Shown in pieces: positions 35,575 to 43,437 of a DNA stretch of 64,000 nt. The DNA comes from Moraxellaceae bacterium AER2_44_116 (GTDB taxonomy: Bacteria > Pseudomonadota > Gammaproteobacteria > Pseudomonadales > Moraxellaceae). The DNA lies in NCBI GenBank assembly GCA_006546595.1, contig VIAD01000001.1, forward strand, positions 1 to 64,000, read 5' to 3'. Made by a program: the position numbers and the translations under genes. Positions within the stretch are counted from its first letter, which is position 1. Every line of letters starts with the position of its first letter. The notes under the pieces were generated by a model. It saw nothing but the letters and a program-made list of their open reading frames with translations. It did not search any database and had not been told where the DNA came from.

Positions 35575-36482
35575 TGAATACTACTTCACGCCGCGCCCGT
35601 TATCGTATTACTCACGAAACCCGTTATCGTTATGCAGGTAATGTCACACTGTCTCAGCAGTTGTTACATTTACAGCCGCGAGATATGCCTTATCAATCCT
35701 GTATCGCTAAAAAACTCACGATTAGTCCTGAGCCAAGTTATAGCACGAGTAGTAAAGATAGTTTTGGCAACCCCTGTACACGTTTAGAGTTTAATCAGCC
35801 ACATCATGAGTTGGTGGTGATTGCGGAAATGGATGTTGATGTCTTTACGCGCGATGTTGCCACTCGTTTTGAGACATCACCCGCTTGGGAAGAGATGGTT
35901 AACGCTTGCTTGTATCGTGGCCACGTTGCCTTGACAGGTAATTTTTTAGAGGCATTGCCGTTTCGTTTTGAATCGCCTTTTGTGCATCTAAAGCATCAGT
36001 TTTCAGATTATGCCCAAGACTGTTTTTCCAAAGATCGACCATTATTAGTCGCTATTCAGGCATTGATGAGTAAAATTTATCACGAATTTACCTTTGACCC
36101 CGAAGCAACTCATATCGGCACGCCATTGTTAGAAGTGTTAGAGAAAAAGCGCGGTGTCTGTCAAGATTTTGCCCATTTAATGTTGGCATGTTTACGTTCT
36201 TTGGGTTTGCCTGCGCGTTATGTCAGTGGTTATTTATTGACTAATCCACCCGAAGGCCAAGCCCGTTTAATTGGTGCAGATGCTTCTCATGCGTGGGTTT
36301 CTGCTTATTGTCCAACCTTGGGCTGGGTGGACTTTGACCCAACGAATAACGTCATTCCTAGCATTGAACATATTACGGTGTCATGGGGACGAGATTTTAG
36401 TGATGTCTCCCCATTGCGCGGTGTGATTTTGGGCGGTGGCCGTCATGATTTAACGGTACGCGTCACGGTTATGCCGATTTAA
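35574..36482 (+). CDS. Transglutaminase-like cysteine protease family protein
   Basis: A 302-residue protein with an N-terminal beta domain (RYRITHETRYRYAGNVTLSQ, the Bact_transglu_N pattern) and a transglutaminase-like core with Cys196 (KRGVCQDFAHLMLACLRSLG), His (GADASHAWVSAYCP) and Asp (WVDFDPTNN). It is coupled to the fused ATP-grasp/alpha-E gene by a 1-nt overlap. The pairing of these two is the minimal, widespread form of the ATP-grasp/alpha-E/transglutaminase system. Like the larger 1093-residue relative it may act on the peptide-like product of the ATP-grasp enzyme; that is inference. Confidence 0.92.
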   Translation: MNTTSRRARYRITHETRYRYAGNVTLSQQLLHLQPRDMPYQSCIAKKLTISPEPSYSTSSKDSFGNPCTRLEFNQPHHELVVIAEMDVDVFTRDVATRFETSPAWEEMVNACLYRGHVALTGNFLEALPFRFESPFVHLKHQFSDYAQDCFSKDRPLLVAIQALMSKIYHEFTFDPEATHIGTPLLEVLEKKRGVCQDFAHLMLACLRSLGLPARYVSGYLLTNPPEGQARLIGADASHAWVSAYCPTLGWVDFDPTNNVIPSIEHITVSWGRDFSDVSPLRGVILGGGRHDLTVRVTVMPI

Positions 36483-36540
36483 TGTTGACTGTTGACTGTT
36501 GACTGTTGACTGTTGACTGTTGACTGTTGACTGTTGACTG
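36483..36540. repeat. 7-bp tandem repeat, (TGTTGAC)8
   Basis: Eight uninterrupted copies of TGTTGAC start directly after the transglutaminase stop codon and run into the presumed start of the kinase gene. Each unit contains TTGAC, similar to a -35 box. The unit length is not a multiple of three, so copy-number changes alter spacing and frame. Confidence 0.97.
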
Positions 36541-37856
36541 TTTTGTTTGGATTCTTTACGTTGATAAAATCGACCACCACTAGCTTACATACGTTATTTT
36601 GGCTGCGCTGTTTGGCTATTATCGGCCAAATCATCACTATTTTTGGAGTTGATTTTGGCTTAAAGATGCCCTTGCCATTGCTGCCGATGTTGAGTGCTAT
36701 AGCCGCTTTAAGCATTGTTAATATCTATACCGCGCGACGAGTACAACAAGCCAAGCAAGGACGAGTCATTAGCGAACAGTTTCTTGCTACACAATTAACG
36801 ATTGATATCATGGCATTAGCGATATTGCTGTATTTTTCGGGTGGGGCATTTAATCCCTTTGTCTCATTGTTTTTAGTGCCATTGGCGATTGCGTCGGCCA
36901 TTCTGCCCATTGGCTACACCGTATGTTTGGTGGCTTTGACCATCTTTTTATATGCCAGTTTGATGACTGATAGCATGCCATTGCCACCTGCACCCGATGG
37001 CCTAGAAGACGTGGTGTCATTGCATATTTTTGGCATGTGGATCAATTTTGTCATCAGTGCCAGTTTAATCGCAGGCTTTATTAGTTATTTGTCCAGTAAA
37101 ATCAGAGCATCAGATCATCAACTTGCCCGTACGCGTGAAAGTCAGCTACGGCAAGAGCAAATCTTAGCTCTCGGTACATTAGCCGCAGGAACAGCACACG
37201 AGTTGGGTACGCCATTATCCACCATCGCCGTCTTAGTGACCGAATTAGAGCAACAGTTACCCAGTCAAACCTCTACCGAGGTACGTGACGATTTTGCGTT
37301 ATTGCGCCAACAAGTGAATCAATGTAAACAGATTTTGAGTGGCATGTTGCAGAAAGTCGAGTTGGCCACGACACAGCAATTTAGCCTGATTTCAGCGACA
37401 CAATTAGTCAATAGTGTGCTGGAAAAGTTTCAATTATTACGCCCGATGGTGGTGGTGAAAGTGCCTAAGTTGATTGAGCATTCATCGCCGTTATTAGCCT
37501 GTGATGCCACCTTAGAGCAAGCGTTGTTAAATTTATTAAATAATGCGGCTGATGCTTCTGCGGAACATGTCGAGATTCGTTTAAGCCACAATCAGCAACA
37601 AGCCATGATTGATATTTGTGATAAGGGTTTAGGTTTTCCTCAAGAAGTGTTAACGGTGAGAGGCACGGAATTTATTTCCACGAAAGGCGAACAAGGTATG
37701 GGTATTGGCTTGTTTTTAGCCAATGCCACCTTAGAGCGTTTAGGGGGCGATGTTGTATTTTTACCGCGCGAGGGGGGCGGTGTGATTGCGCGTGTGATTT
37801 TGCCGATTCATCGCCATACGCAGACAGACAGGACTTACGCATCGCACCGCGATTAG
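36534..37856 (+). CDS. RegB/PrrB-type redox sensor histidine kinase
   Basis: A 440-residue membrane kinase. About six transmembrane segments fill residues 20-185, with the ubiquinone-binding signature GGAFNPF at 103-109. Phosphoacceptor His222 is in the H-box LGTLAAGTAHELGTPLSTIAVL, followed by the ATPase domain (LNLLNNAADAS, GMGIGLFLAN). The RegB-type H-box and GGxxNPF point to redox control of respiration or fixation genes. The start is uncertain: TTG 36534 lies within the 7-bp repeat, and TTG 36561 is the alternative. The last nine or so codons (from 37830) come from a MITE-like element, so the natural C-terminus has been changed. The cognate regulator follows. Confidence 0.9.
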   Translation: MTVLFGFFTLIKSTTTSLHTLFWLRCLAIIGQIITIFGVDFGLKMPLPLLPMLSAIAALSIVNIYTARRVQQAKQGRVISEQFLATQLTIDIMALAILLYFSGGAFNPFVSLFLVPLAIASAILPIGYTVCLVALTIFLYASLMTDSMPLPPAPDGLEDVVSLHIFGMWINFVISASLIAGFISYLSSKIRASDHQLARTRESQLRQEQILALGTLAAGTAHELGTPLSTIAVLVTELEQQLPSQTSTEVRDDFALLRQQVNQCKQILSGMLQKVELATTQQFSLISATQLVNSVLEKFQLLRPMVVVKVPKLIEHSSPLLACDATLEQALLNLLNNAADASAEHVEIRLSHNQQQAMIDICDKGLGFPQEVLTVRGTEFISTKGEQGMGIGLFLANATLERLGGDVVFLPREGGGVIARVILPIHRHTQTDRTYASHRD

Positions 37857-37928
37857 CGCGTTTTGTGAACATAAAGCCGCCTAAAGCGGCTGAAATGTGA
37901 ACAAATAAGCGATAACCGCGTAAGTCCT
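37830..37928. mobile_element. MITE-like element copy B
   Basis: A 99-bp element with perfect 11-bp terminal inverted repeats (AGGACTTACGC and GCGTAAGTCCT) and an internal GCCGCCTAAAGCGGC palindrome. Its first 27 nt are translated as the end of the RegB-like kinase and supply its TAG stop. It separates the kinase from its response regulator. Confidence 0.8.
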
Positions 37929-37946
37929 AACAGAGTCAAATTAACC

Positions 37947-38486
37947 ATGTCAGAAAATTTACCGCTATTATTGATTGTTGATGATGATCCTACATTTAGG
38001 CGGGTGTTAGAGCGCGCCATGCAGCGGCGTGGTTATGAAGTCATGACTGCCGAAAATGTTGACGATGCCATTGTTCTCGCCAATGAACAAGCACCTGAAT
38101 ACGCCATTATTGATTTGAAGATGCAAGGTGCATCGGGTTTGGAGTTGGTAAAGCATTTACATCAATTAGATGCCGAAACACGCATGGTGGTGTTAACGGG
38201 TTATGCCAGTATTGCGACAGCAGTGGAAGCGATTAAATTAGGTGCAACACATTATTTAGCCAAACCTGCCAATGCCGATGAAATTGTTGCAGCCTTTGCC
38301 CGTACCGAAGGAGATGCGGACTTAGCCGTTAACGATCACCCCTTATCCGTGGATAGACTGGAGTGGGAGCATATTCAACGGGTATTACAAGAGCATGAGG
38401 GGAATGTGTCGGCCACAGCGCGGGCATTAAAAATGCACCGTCGGACGTTGCAGCGTAAATTGGGCAAGTATCCCGTCAGGGAGTGA
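37947..38486 (+). CDS. RegA/PrrA-type response regulator
   Basis: A 179-residue two-component response regulator. The receiver domain has the acidic pocket DDD (12-14), phosphoacceptor Asp56 (AIIDLKMQG), Thr in VVLTGYAS and Lys in YLAKPAN. The C-terminal Fis-type helix-turn-helix (HIQRVLQEHEGNVSATARALKMHRRTLQRKL, split over two helices) is the hallmark of RegA/ActR/PrrA. It is separated from its kinase by a MITE-like element, which may affect coupled expression. Probable output: redox-responsive transcription of respiratory genes; targets cannot be read from this window. Confidence 0.95.
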   Translation: MSENLPLLLIVDDDPTFRRVLERAMQRRGYEVMTAENVDDAIVLANEQAPEYAIIDLKMQGASGLELVKHLHQLDAETRMVVLTGYASIATAVEAIKLGATHYLAKPANADEIVAAFARTEGDADLAVNDHPLSVDRLEWEHIQRVLQEHEGNVSATARALKMHRRTLQRKLGKYPVRE

Positions 38487-38525
38487 CGGACAGACCTGCG
38501 ACATCTTGTCACAGCATCTTTTTGT

Positions 38526-38556
38526 CTGAGTCACGGTACAATGCCCTGTGACTCAG
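38526..38556. terminator. Bidirectional hairpin between convergent genes
   Basis: CTGAGTCAC pairs with GTGACTCAG around a 13-nt loop, in the gap between the plus-strand response regulator and the minus-strand enoyl-reductase-like gene. No strong T tract. Confidence 0.55.
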
Positions 38557-38568
38557 AACAAGGATGTT

Positions 38569-39777
38569 TTACTTCACCTCAAATACAATGCCCGCTGCTT
38601 GTAGTCGTTTAAGCAAATAGCCTCCCATTGCCTCAGCAGGTGTCACCACGCCATAGTGAGCAGGTAGCTCGGCCTTGTCTTGTAACAAACACAAGGCACT
38701 TTCGGCCAACATTTTTGCTGTTTCATCATAACCAGGGTCGCCACCACTGACTAAGGTGCGTAGGGTCACGGTTTCTTGTGTCGGCGTTTTGACTTCAGCA
38801 ACAAATTCCACATTAAACCAATGTTGTGCTCGCTCTTCAGGCGCAGGGCCTGCACCTGATGGTCGTTGCTTACCCAACCATGAACGGCCTTTATTAAACT
38901 GAGCAACGGCAAAAATGCCAGCAATGGCTGCGCCTGTCATGGCTAAACGATGTAATTGCGGGACAACGACAAAGTGAGCATAACGAAATGACTGGCCATA
39001 ATGGCTATAACATTTGGCACTTTGCACCACAATCGCAGGATCAATCGTGGGTAGAGGTGCTGCCCAGCCATCTTTAAGTTTAAGTAAGCGGGGTTTTTCA
39101 ACCAAACGAATATCTCGGCCATGTATGGTTTGATGTTGATAGTGTTGGCGACGCTCACGAATAAAATCTTGCCAATTGGGCATAGCATTAATCGCGGAGT
39201 TCCATGTTCCACCCGAAATATCACCATGACCACGAACAAACCCTTCAATTGACACCGCTGATTGGCGCAACACCTCTGTACCCAGTTTTTTACTCAATGC
39301 CTCGATGGTAAAAAATACGCCTAAGTCATGGGGGATACTGTCAAAACCACAACAGTTAACAATTTTTACGTCTTGTTTCGTCGCATCTGCGCCATATTTA
39401 CGTTGCATATCGGCGACAAACTGCGGTTCACCTGTTAAATCGACATAGTCACATTTTTGCGTAATACAGGCCGCTACTAAATCTTCACCATGCAAGGCAT
39501 AAGGGCCAACGGTGCTAATAACGACGTGAGTTTGCGCGCACATTTTTCGTAAACTGGCCATGTCGTGACTGTCGGCAATAATGATGTCAGGTGAAGGCGC
39601 AGTAGGATTGTCTGCCAATAATAATTCACGAATCTGAGCTAGTTTTTCGGCGTTACGACCTGCTAATGCGAATTTAATGGAGGGTTGTTGTTTTAATAAA
39701 TAATCGGCGGTTAATTGGCCAGTAAAGCCCGTTGCGCCAATTAGCACAATATCGTAAGGACGGTTTTTGAGACTCAT
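38569..39777 (-). CDS. Saccharopine dehydrogenase-like / trans-acting enoyl reductase family protein
   Basis: A 402-residue NAD(P)-binding protein. The N-terminal Rossmann fold has DIVLIGATGFTGQLTADYLL, followed by STVGPYALHGEDLVAACI, VDLTGEPQFV and CCGFDSIPHDLGVF. These are the marks of the saccharopine dehydrogenase-like family that includes mycobacterial trans-acting enoyl reductases. The exact reaction is not known here; reduction in lipid metabolism is a reasonable guess given PhaC-like and alkB genes nearby. Confidence 0.85.
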   Translation of the reverse strand: MSLKNRPYDIVLIGATGFTGQLTADYLLKQQPSIKFALAGRNAEKLAQIRELLLADNPTAPSPDIIIADSHDMASLRKMCAQTHVVISTVGPYALHGEDLVAACITQKCDYVDLTGEPQFVADMQRKYGADATKQDVKIVNCCGFDSIPHDLGVFFTIEALSKKLGTEVLRQSAVSIEGFVRGHGDISGGTWNSAINAMPNWQDFIRERRQHYQHQTIHGRDIRLVEKPRLLKLKDGWAAPLPTIDPAIVVQSAKCYSHYGQSFRYAHFVVVPQLHRLAMTGAAIAGIFAVAQFNKGRSWLGKQRPSGAGPAPEERAQHWFNVEFVAEVKTPTQETVTLRTLVSGGDPGYDETAKMLAESALCLLQDKAELPAHYGVVTPAEAMGGYLLKRLQAAGIVFEVK

Positions 39778-39954
39778 AATGCACTCAGGAGTTGATCTTT
39801 TGAATTATCTGTTCATTCTACTGGTTATTTCTTCAAAGTAAAAACTCCACGATGAGGGCTTGACTGTTTTTAGTTAGTAATCACCACAAGCGACAGTAAA
39901 TAAAGATAAAATAGCAAGATGACGACTGTCTTTAGCTTTTTTGAGATTATTTTT

Positions 39955-40413
39955 ATGCTTCATGTTGTGTTGTTTAGGCCAGAAATTGCAGGCAATACGG
40001 GCAATATCATTCGTTTAGCAGCGAATACCGGTGCGATTTTGCATTTGATTAAACCGCTTGCTTTTGAATTGGAGGACAGTAAGTTAAGACGGGCAGGTTT
40101 AGATTATCATGAGTGGGCGCGTGTACATGTACATGAATCTTGGGCGGATTGTATTGCATTTATTAAACCCAATCATATTTGGGCGTTTAGCTCTAAAGTC
40201 TCAAATAGCGCATTTGATGTGCGTTATCAAGCGAATGATATTTTATTGTTTGGTAATGAAACCAAAGGCTTAACTGAAGATATTAGAGCAGAGCTTGCAC
40301 TCACCAATGCCCAATTTGTGACATTGCCGATGAAGGCTGGACGTAGTTTAAATTTATCCAACACGGTAGCGGTAAGCGTATATGAAGCATGGCGACAATT
40401 AGGGTTTAATTAA
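39955..40413 (+). CDS. trmL: tRNA (cytidine(34)-2'-O)-methyltransferase
   Basis: A 152-residue SPOUT methyltransferase that 2'-O-methylates the wobble nucleotide of tRNA-Leu isoacceptors. SPOUT motifs are LFRPEIAGNTGNIIRLAANTG near the N-terminus (motif 1), ILLFGNETKGL (motif 2) and LPMKAGRSLNLSNTVAVSVYE (motif 3), the last forming the SAM-binding knot. The frame opens at ATG 39919, but homologues begin with ML-x-VVLF, so ATG 39955 is preferred, with GAG 9 nt upstream. Confidence 0.93.
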   Translation: MLHVVLFRPEIAGNTGNIIRLAANTGAILHLIKPLAFELEDSKLRRAGLDYHEWARVHVHESWADCIAFIKPNHIWAFSSKVSNSAFDVRYQANDILLFGNETKGLTEDIRAELALTNAQFVTLPMKAGRSLNLSNTVAVSVYEAWRQLGFN

Positions 40414-40417
40414 AAGC

Positions 40418-40448
40418 AAGCCCTCCCTTAATCAAATAAGGAGGGCTT
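40418..40448. terminator. Bidirectional terminator
   Basis: AAGCCCTCC pairs with GGAGGGCTT (plus flanking TTA/TAA pairs), in the convergent gap between trmL and the PhaC-like gene. Confidence 0.8.
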
Positions 40449-40459
40449 ACTATAACGGC

Positions 40460-41608
40460 TTAAGAAGAACGTGTTTCTAACCAATCGGCTACTTTTTTCC
40501 AAACATCATTCGGGGCTTTACTACCAGACAAAATACCCATGTGACCACCCGCCACCACAGTAAATTCTTTATCCGTAGAACTAACATGATCCATTAGCGT
40601 TTCAACGGCTGCTTTGGTCACCATATTGTCGCTTTTGCCTGCACAAGCAAATACCGAGCTATGAATATCCGATAAACGAACTTCTTCCTCGCTTAATTTC
40701 ATGTAGCCTTTGGCGAGTTCATTATCAATCCAAATCCGTACCATCATGTCTTGAACAATACCACCAGGGTAAGCGACCATGCTGTCTAAAAATGCGGCGG
40801 TCGTGGCGTGGTTAATGACAAACTCACGATCGGCAAGTTTAATAATCAACTCCCAATAACCCATAAAGCTCCCAACAGGGCTGAGCATTTTAAAGCTCAA
40901 TACATTCATCCAACCTGGTGTGTGAAGCCATTGCGGGTTAATATTATGAATACGGAATCCTGTATTTTTTCGTACCCATTCTGCACGACGCTCAATAAAT
41001 TGATAGATTTTACCAATGCCACCCGACGCATGACTGTTAATAGGTGTGCCGATAATAATCAGGTTACGAATATCAGGATCATGCGTTAGTGCGGTATAGC
41101 TGAGAGTAAAGATACCGCCCATGCTCCAACCATGCAATGACAGCTCTTTTTGGCCACTATGCTCACGGACTTTATTTAAAAAGTCGGGCATAAATTCGGC
41201 GACATAGGTGTGAAGGTTGTAATGGGTGTGACCACGGTTTGGTTGACCCCAGTCGATTAAATAAACTTCAAAACCGCGCGCCAAAAAGTATTTGACGAGG
41301 CTGCGCTCAGGAAATAGGTCATAAATTAGCATATTGACCGCAAGTGGCGGCACAATGACCAATGGCACGCGATGTTTGCTTTTATTGACGGGCATGGCAT
41401 TGCCATCAACCATAATACTGTCATCAGTTAACGGTAAATAATGGCGCAGTTTGACGAGGCCATTATCATGTAATACTTCAAAGGGAGTTTGTCCTGCTAA
41501 CACTAGATGACGAGCGCGAAAAACGCGGTCATTGGCGTTGTTGAGCACGCGGCGTGCAGGCTTTGGTAGCATTTTAAGGGTTTTAGACAACAATGGATTG
41601 ACGGGCAT
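40460..41608 (-). CDS. PhaC-like alpha/beta hydrolase with serine nucleophile
   Basis: A 382-residue alpha/beta-fold protein resembling class III PHA synthases: VIVPPLAVNMLIYDLFPERSLVKYFLARGFEVYLIDWG, then a nucleophile elbow HGWSMGG, and C-terminal GGHMGILSG with the catalytic histidine. PHA synthases normally carry cysteine in the elbow (G-x-C-x-G); here it is serine, so a hydrolase or acyltransferase role is at least as likely as polymer synthesis. No phaE, phaR, phasin or phaAB gene is adjacent. TTG 41623 opens the frame; ATG 41608 is preferred. Confidence 0.82.
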   Translation of the reverse strand: MPVNPLLSKTLKMLPKPARRVLNNANDRVFRARHLVLAGQTPFEVLHDNGLVKLRHYLPLTDDSIMVDGNAMPVNKSKHRVPLVIVPPLAVNMLIYDLFPERSLVKYFLARGFEVYLIDWGQPNRGHTHYNLHTYVAEFMPDFLNKVREHSGQKELSLHGWSMGGIFTLSYTALTHDPDIRNLIIIGTPINSHASGGIGKIYQFIERRAEWVRKNTGFRIHNINPQWLHTPGWMNVLSFKMLSPVGSFMGYWELIIKLADREFVINHATTAAFLDSMVAYPGGIVQDMMVRIWIDNELAKGYMKLSEEEVRLSDIHSSVFACAGKSDNMVTKAAVETLMDHVSSTDKEFTVVAGGHMGILSGSKAPNDVWKKVADWLETRSS

Positions 41609-41801
41609 GGCAAGAAATCCCAAATAACGCGAGTAGAAGAATAGTCTAAGCGATTGTACCGATAAGGTTATTGACTAAAAACTCTATTTTTTAGAGGGTT
41701 TGGGCGAAGGGTATAAGACCATTTTAGTTTAGAGGTATACGATACGACCTCGTTAAGGCAATATAATTTTTACTATAAATGTGAATGGCGAGATTAACCG
41801 T

Positions 41802-41966
41802 ATGGATGCAGAAAATAAAAAACATAAGCCAAGGCCAATTTGGGTAGTCGCGGCCAATATTAAACATGAATACAGTTATAAGGTGGGAGGTCGTAGTTAT
41901 CCATGTGATGGAATGTTCGATAAAAACAAACTCCCGCCGTTGTACTATAAAAAAGAGCCTGACTAG
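41802..41966 (+). CDS. Small hypothetical protein
   Basis: A 54-residue, strongly basic reading frame (MDAENKKHKPRPIWVVA at its start). It lies in the gap between the PhaC-like gene and alkB, whose terminator hairpin overlaps its last codons. No family recognised. The KPRPIWVVAA and GGRSYPCDGMFD stretches look more protein-like than random frames nearby. A GTG at 41781 is an alternative start. Could be spurious. Confidence 0.4.
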   Translation: MDAENKKHKPRPIWVVAANIKHEYSYKVGGRSYPCDGMFDKNKLPPLYYKKEPD

Positions 41967-41973
41967 CAGGCTC
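41955..41973 (-). terminator. Terminator of alkB
   Basis: Read on the minus strand, GAGCCTG-loop-CAGGCTC is followed by six T, about 30 nt after the alkB stop. Confidence 0.7.
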
Positions 41974-42002
41974 AAAAGGGTAATCGTTATTATAAGAAAG
42001 CG

Positions 42003-43259
42003 TTAAGCGGCGATTGATTCAACTTGATTCGTTGTTTCTTGGTTGTCCGTTGCTTTATCAGCAATTGACTTGGCGCAACTATCATACTTAGCCAATAACT
42101 CTTGATGACGTTCTGGATCCATGTTGATTTTGGATAAATCGCCTTTGTAATGCTGAATGACGCGTTCATCCATTAACTTGTACCACAACGATGGAATGTA
42201 CGCAGGCAACAACATGGAAGCATAACCACTTGGCAATTGCGGCGCATTTTCAAAATGACGCAAGGCTTGGAAGCTACGGCTTGGATGTGCATGATGGTCA
42301 GAGTGGCGTTGTAATTGATACAAGAATAAGTTAGTAACAACATGGTTGCTGTTCCAGCTATGTTCAGGCGCAGTACGCACATACTTACCATTCGGTAGTT
42401 TTTCGCGTTTTAAGCCATAATGTTCAACATAGTTAATCACTTCGAGCAAGCTTGCACCATAAGCACCTTGACCGATTAAGAACGGAATTGCACGAGGGCC
42501 ACAAATCGCAGTTGTTAAGCCAAAGAAGCCTGCGGACATTGCCCAGCCTTGTAATAGCTCATTTTCCAACGACCAAAAGCTTTTACCTTTGCGCTCTAAA
42601 CGCTCAGTTTCAATTTTAACGGCAGATTTAAAACCACCAATCACGGTACGCGGTAAGAATTTCCAAAAGCTTTCACCTAAGCGGCTGCTGGCTGGATCTT
42701 CTGGCGTGGCAACACGTTTGTGATGGCCAAAATTGTGTTCAACTGCAAAGTGGGTGTAGCCTGTTGGCGCAAGGGCTAACATAGCTAATAAACGATCAGT
42801 TTTATCGTGTTTGTGACCCAGTTCGTGCGCGGTGTTAATCGCAATGCCATTAATTGCACCGACGGTTACTGTTAGGCCAATACGGTCTGAAACGGGCGTA
42901 CTTTTACGGCTAGCAAGCCATGCACCTAAAAAAGTCACGGCGTATTGCGTAGGAATAAATGCCTTAACAACGCGGCTATAGTATTTATCGTTTTCTAATT
43001 GTTGAACCGCAGAACTAGGTGGGTTACTTTTGTCTTCACCGACTAAACGGTCAATGGCAGGAATAACCGCGTGTACGAGCACAGGGCCTGTCCATGCAAG
43101 AGCGCGTAAACGTTTTGGCGCAACGGCATAAGCACCCAATGCAGCCAAGCCAATCACAGGAAGAGCAGGACTCAATAGCCATAAATAGCGTTTGGGGTCT
43201 TTCCATGATGTTTTGCTGTCAGTGGTAGTCAATAAGTCATCGCGTGTTTTTGCGTTCAT
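42003..43259 (-). CDS. alkB: Alkane 1-monooxygenase (integral-membrane diiron)
   Basis: A 418-residue membrane hydroxylase that oxidises the terminal carbon of n-alkanes using electrons from rubredoxin. The diagnostic histidine boxes are all present: HELGHK, EHNFGHHKRVATPEDPASSR, NYVEHYGL and LQRHSDHHAHPSR. Several hydrophobic helices lie in the N-terminal half and centre. An AraC-family regulator is transcribed divergently from the shared 178-bp gap, matching the alk regulation seen in other Pseudomonadales. No rubredoxin or rubredoxin reductase gene is in the window, so electron partners must lie elsewhere. Confidence 0.96.
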   Translation of the reverse strand: MNAKTRDDLLTTTDSKTSWKDPKRYLWLLSPALPVIGLAALGAYAVAPKRLRALAWTGPVLVHAVIPAIDRLVGEDKSNPPSSAVQQLENDKYYSRVVKAFIPTQYAVTFLGAWLASRKSTPVSDRIGLTVTVGAINGIAINTAHELGHKHDKTDRLLAMLALAPTGYTHFAVEHNFGHHKRVATPEDPASSRLGESFWKFLPRTVIGGFKSAVKIETERLERKGKSFWSLENELLQGWAMSAGFFGLTTAICGPRAIPFLIGQGAYGASLLEVINYVEHYGLKREKLPNGKYVRTAPEHSWNSNHVVTNLFLYQLQRHSDHHAHPSRSFQALRHFENAPQLPSGYASMLLPAYIPSLWYKLMDERVIQHYKGDLSKINMDPERHQELLAKYDSCAKSIADKATDNQETTNQVESIAA

Positions 43260-43437
43260 GTGTTAAACCTTGTTGGACGATTTGTATGTTAATCTTGACG
43301 AATAATAATAAAAGAAGCCAGTTGTTAGCGTCCGCCAAACCTGCGTTAAACTCCGACATTGTATAATGGTACATTTGTCGTGTATTTTATTGCTCTTTTT
43401 CAGCTTTAGTCTTGAGTTTTTGGGGTTAGTTTAATTT

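Noticed and set aside
36483..36540. CRISPR-like repetition
   Set aside because: The repeat is a plain 7-bp tandem array with no spacers, and no cas genes are near.
41724..41975. Minus-strand frame of 83 codons with hydrophobic stretches
   Set aside because: It lies across the alkB terminator, has no ribosome-binding site, and looks like the shadow of the plus-strand small frame; neither is certain.
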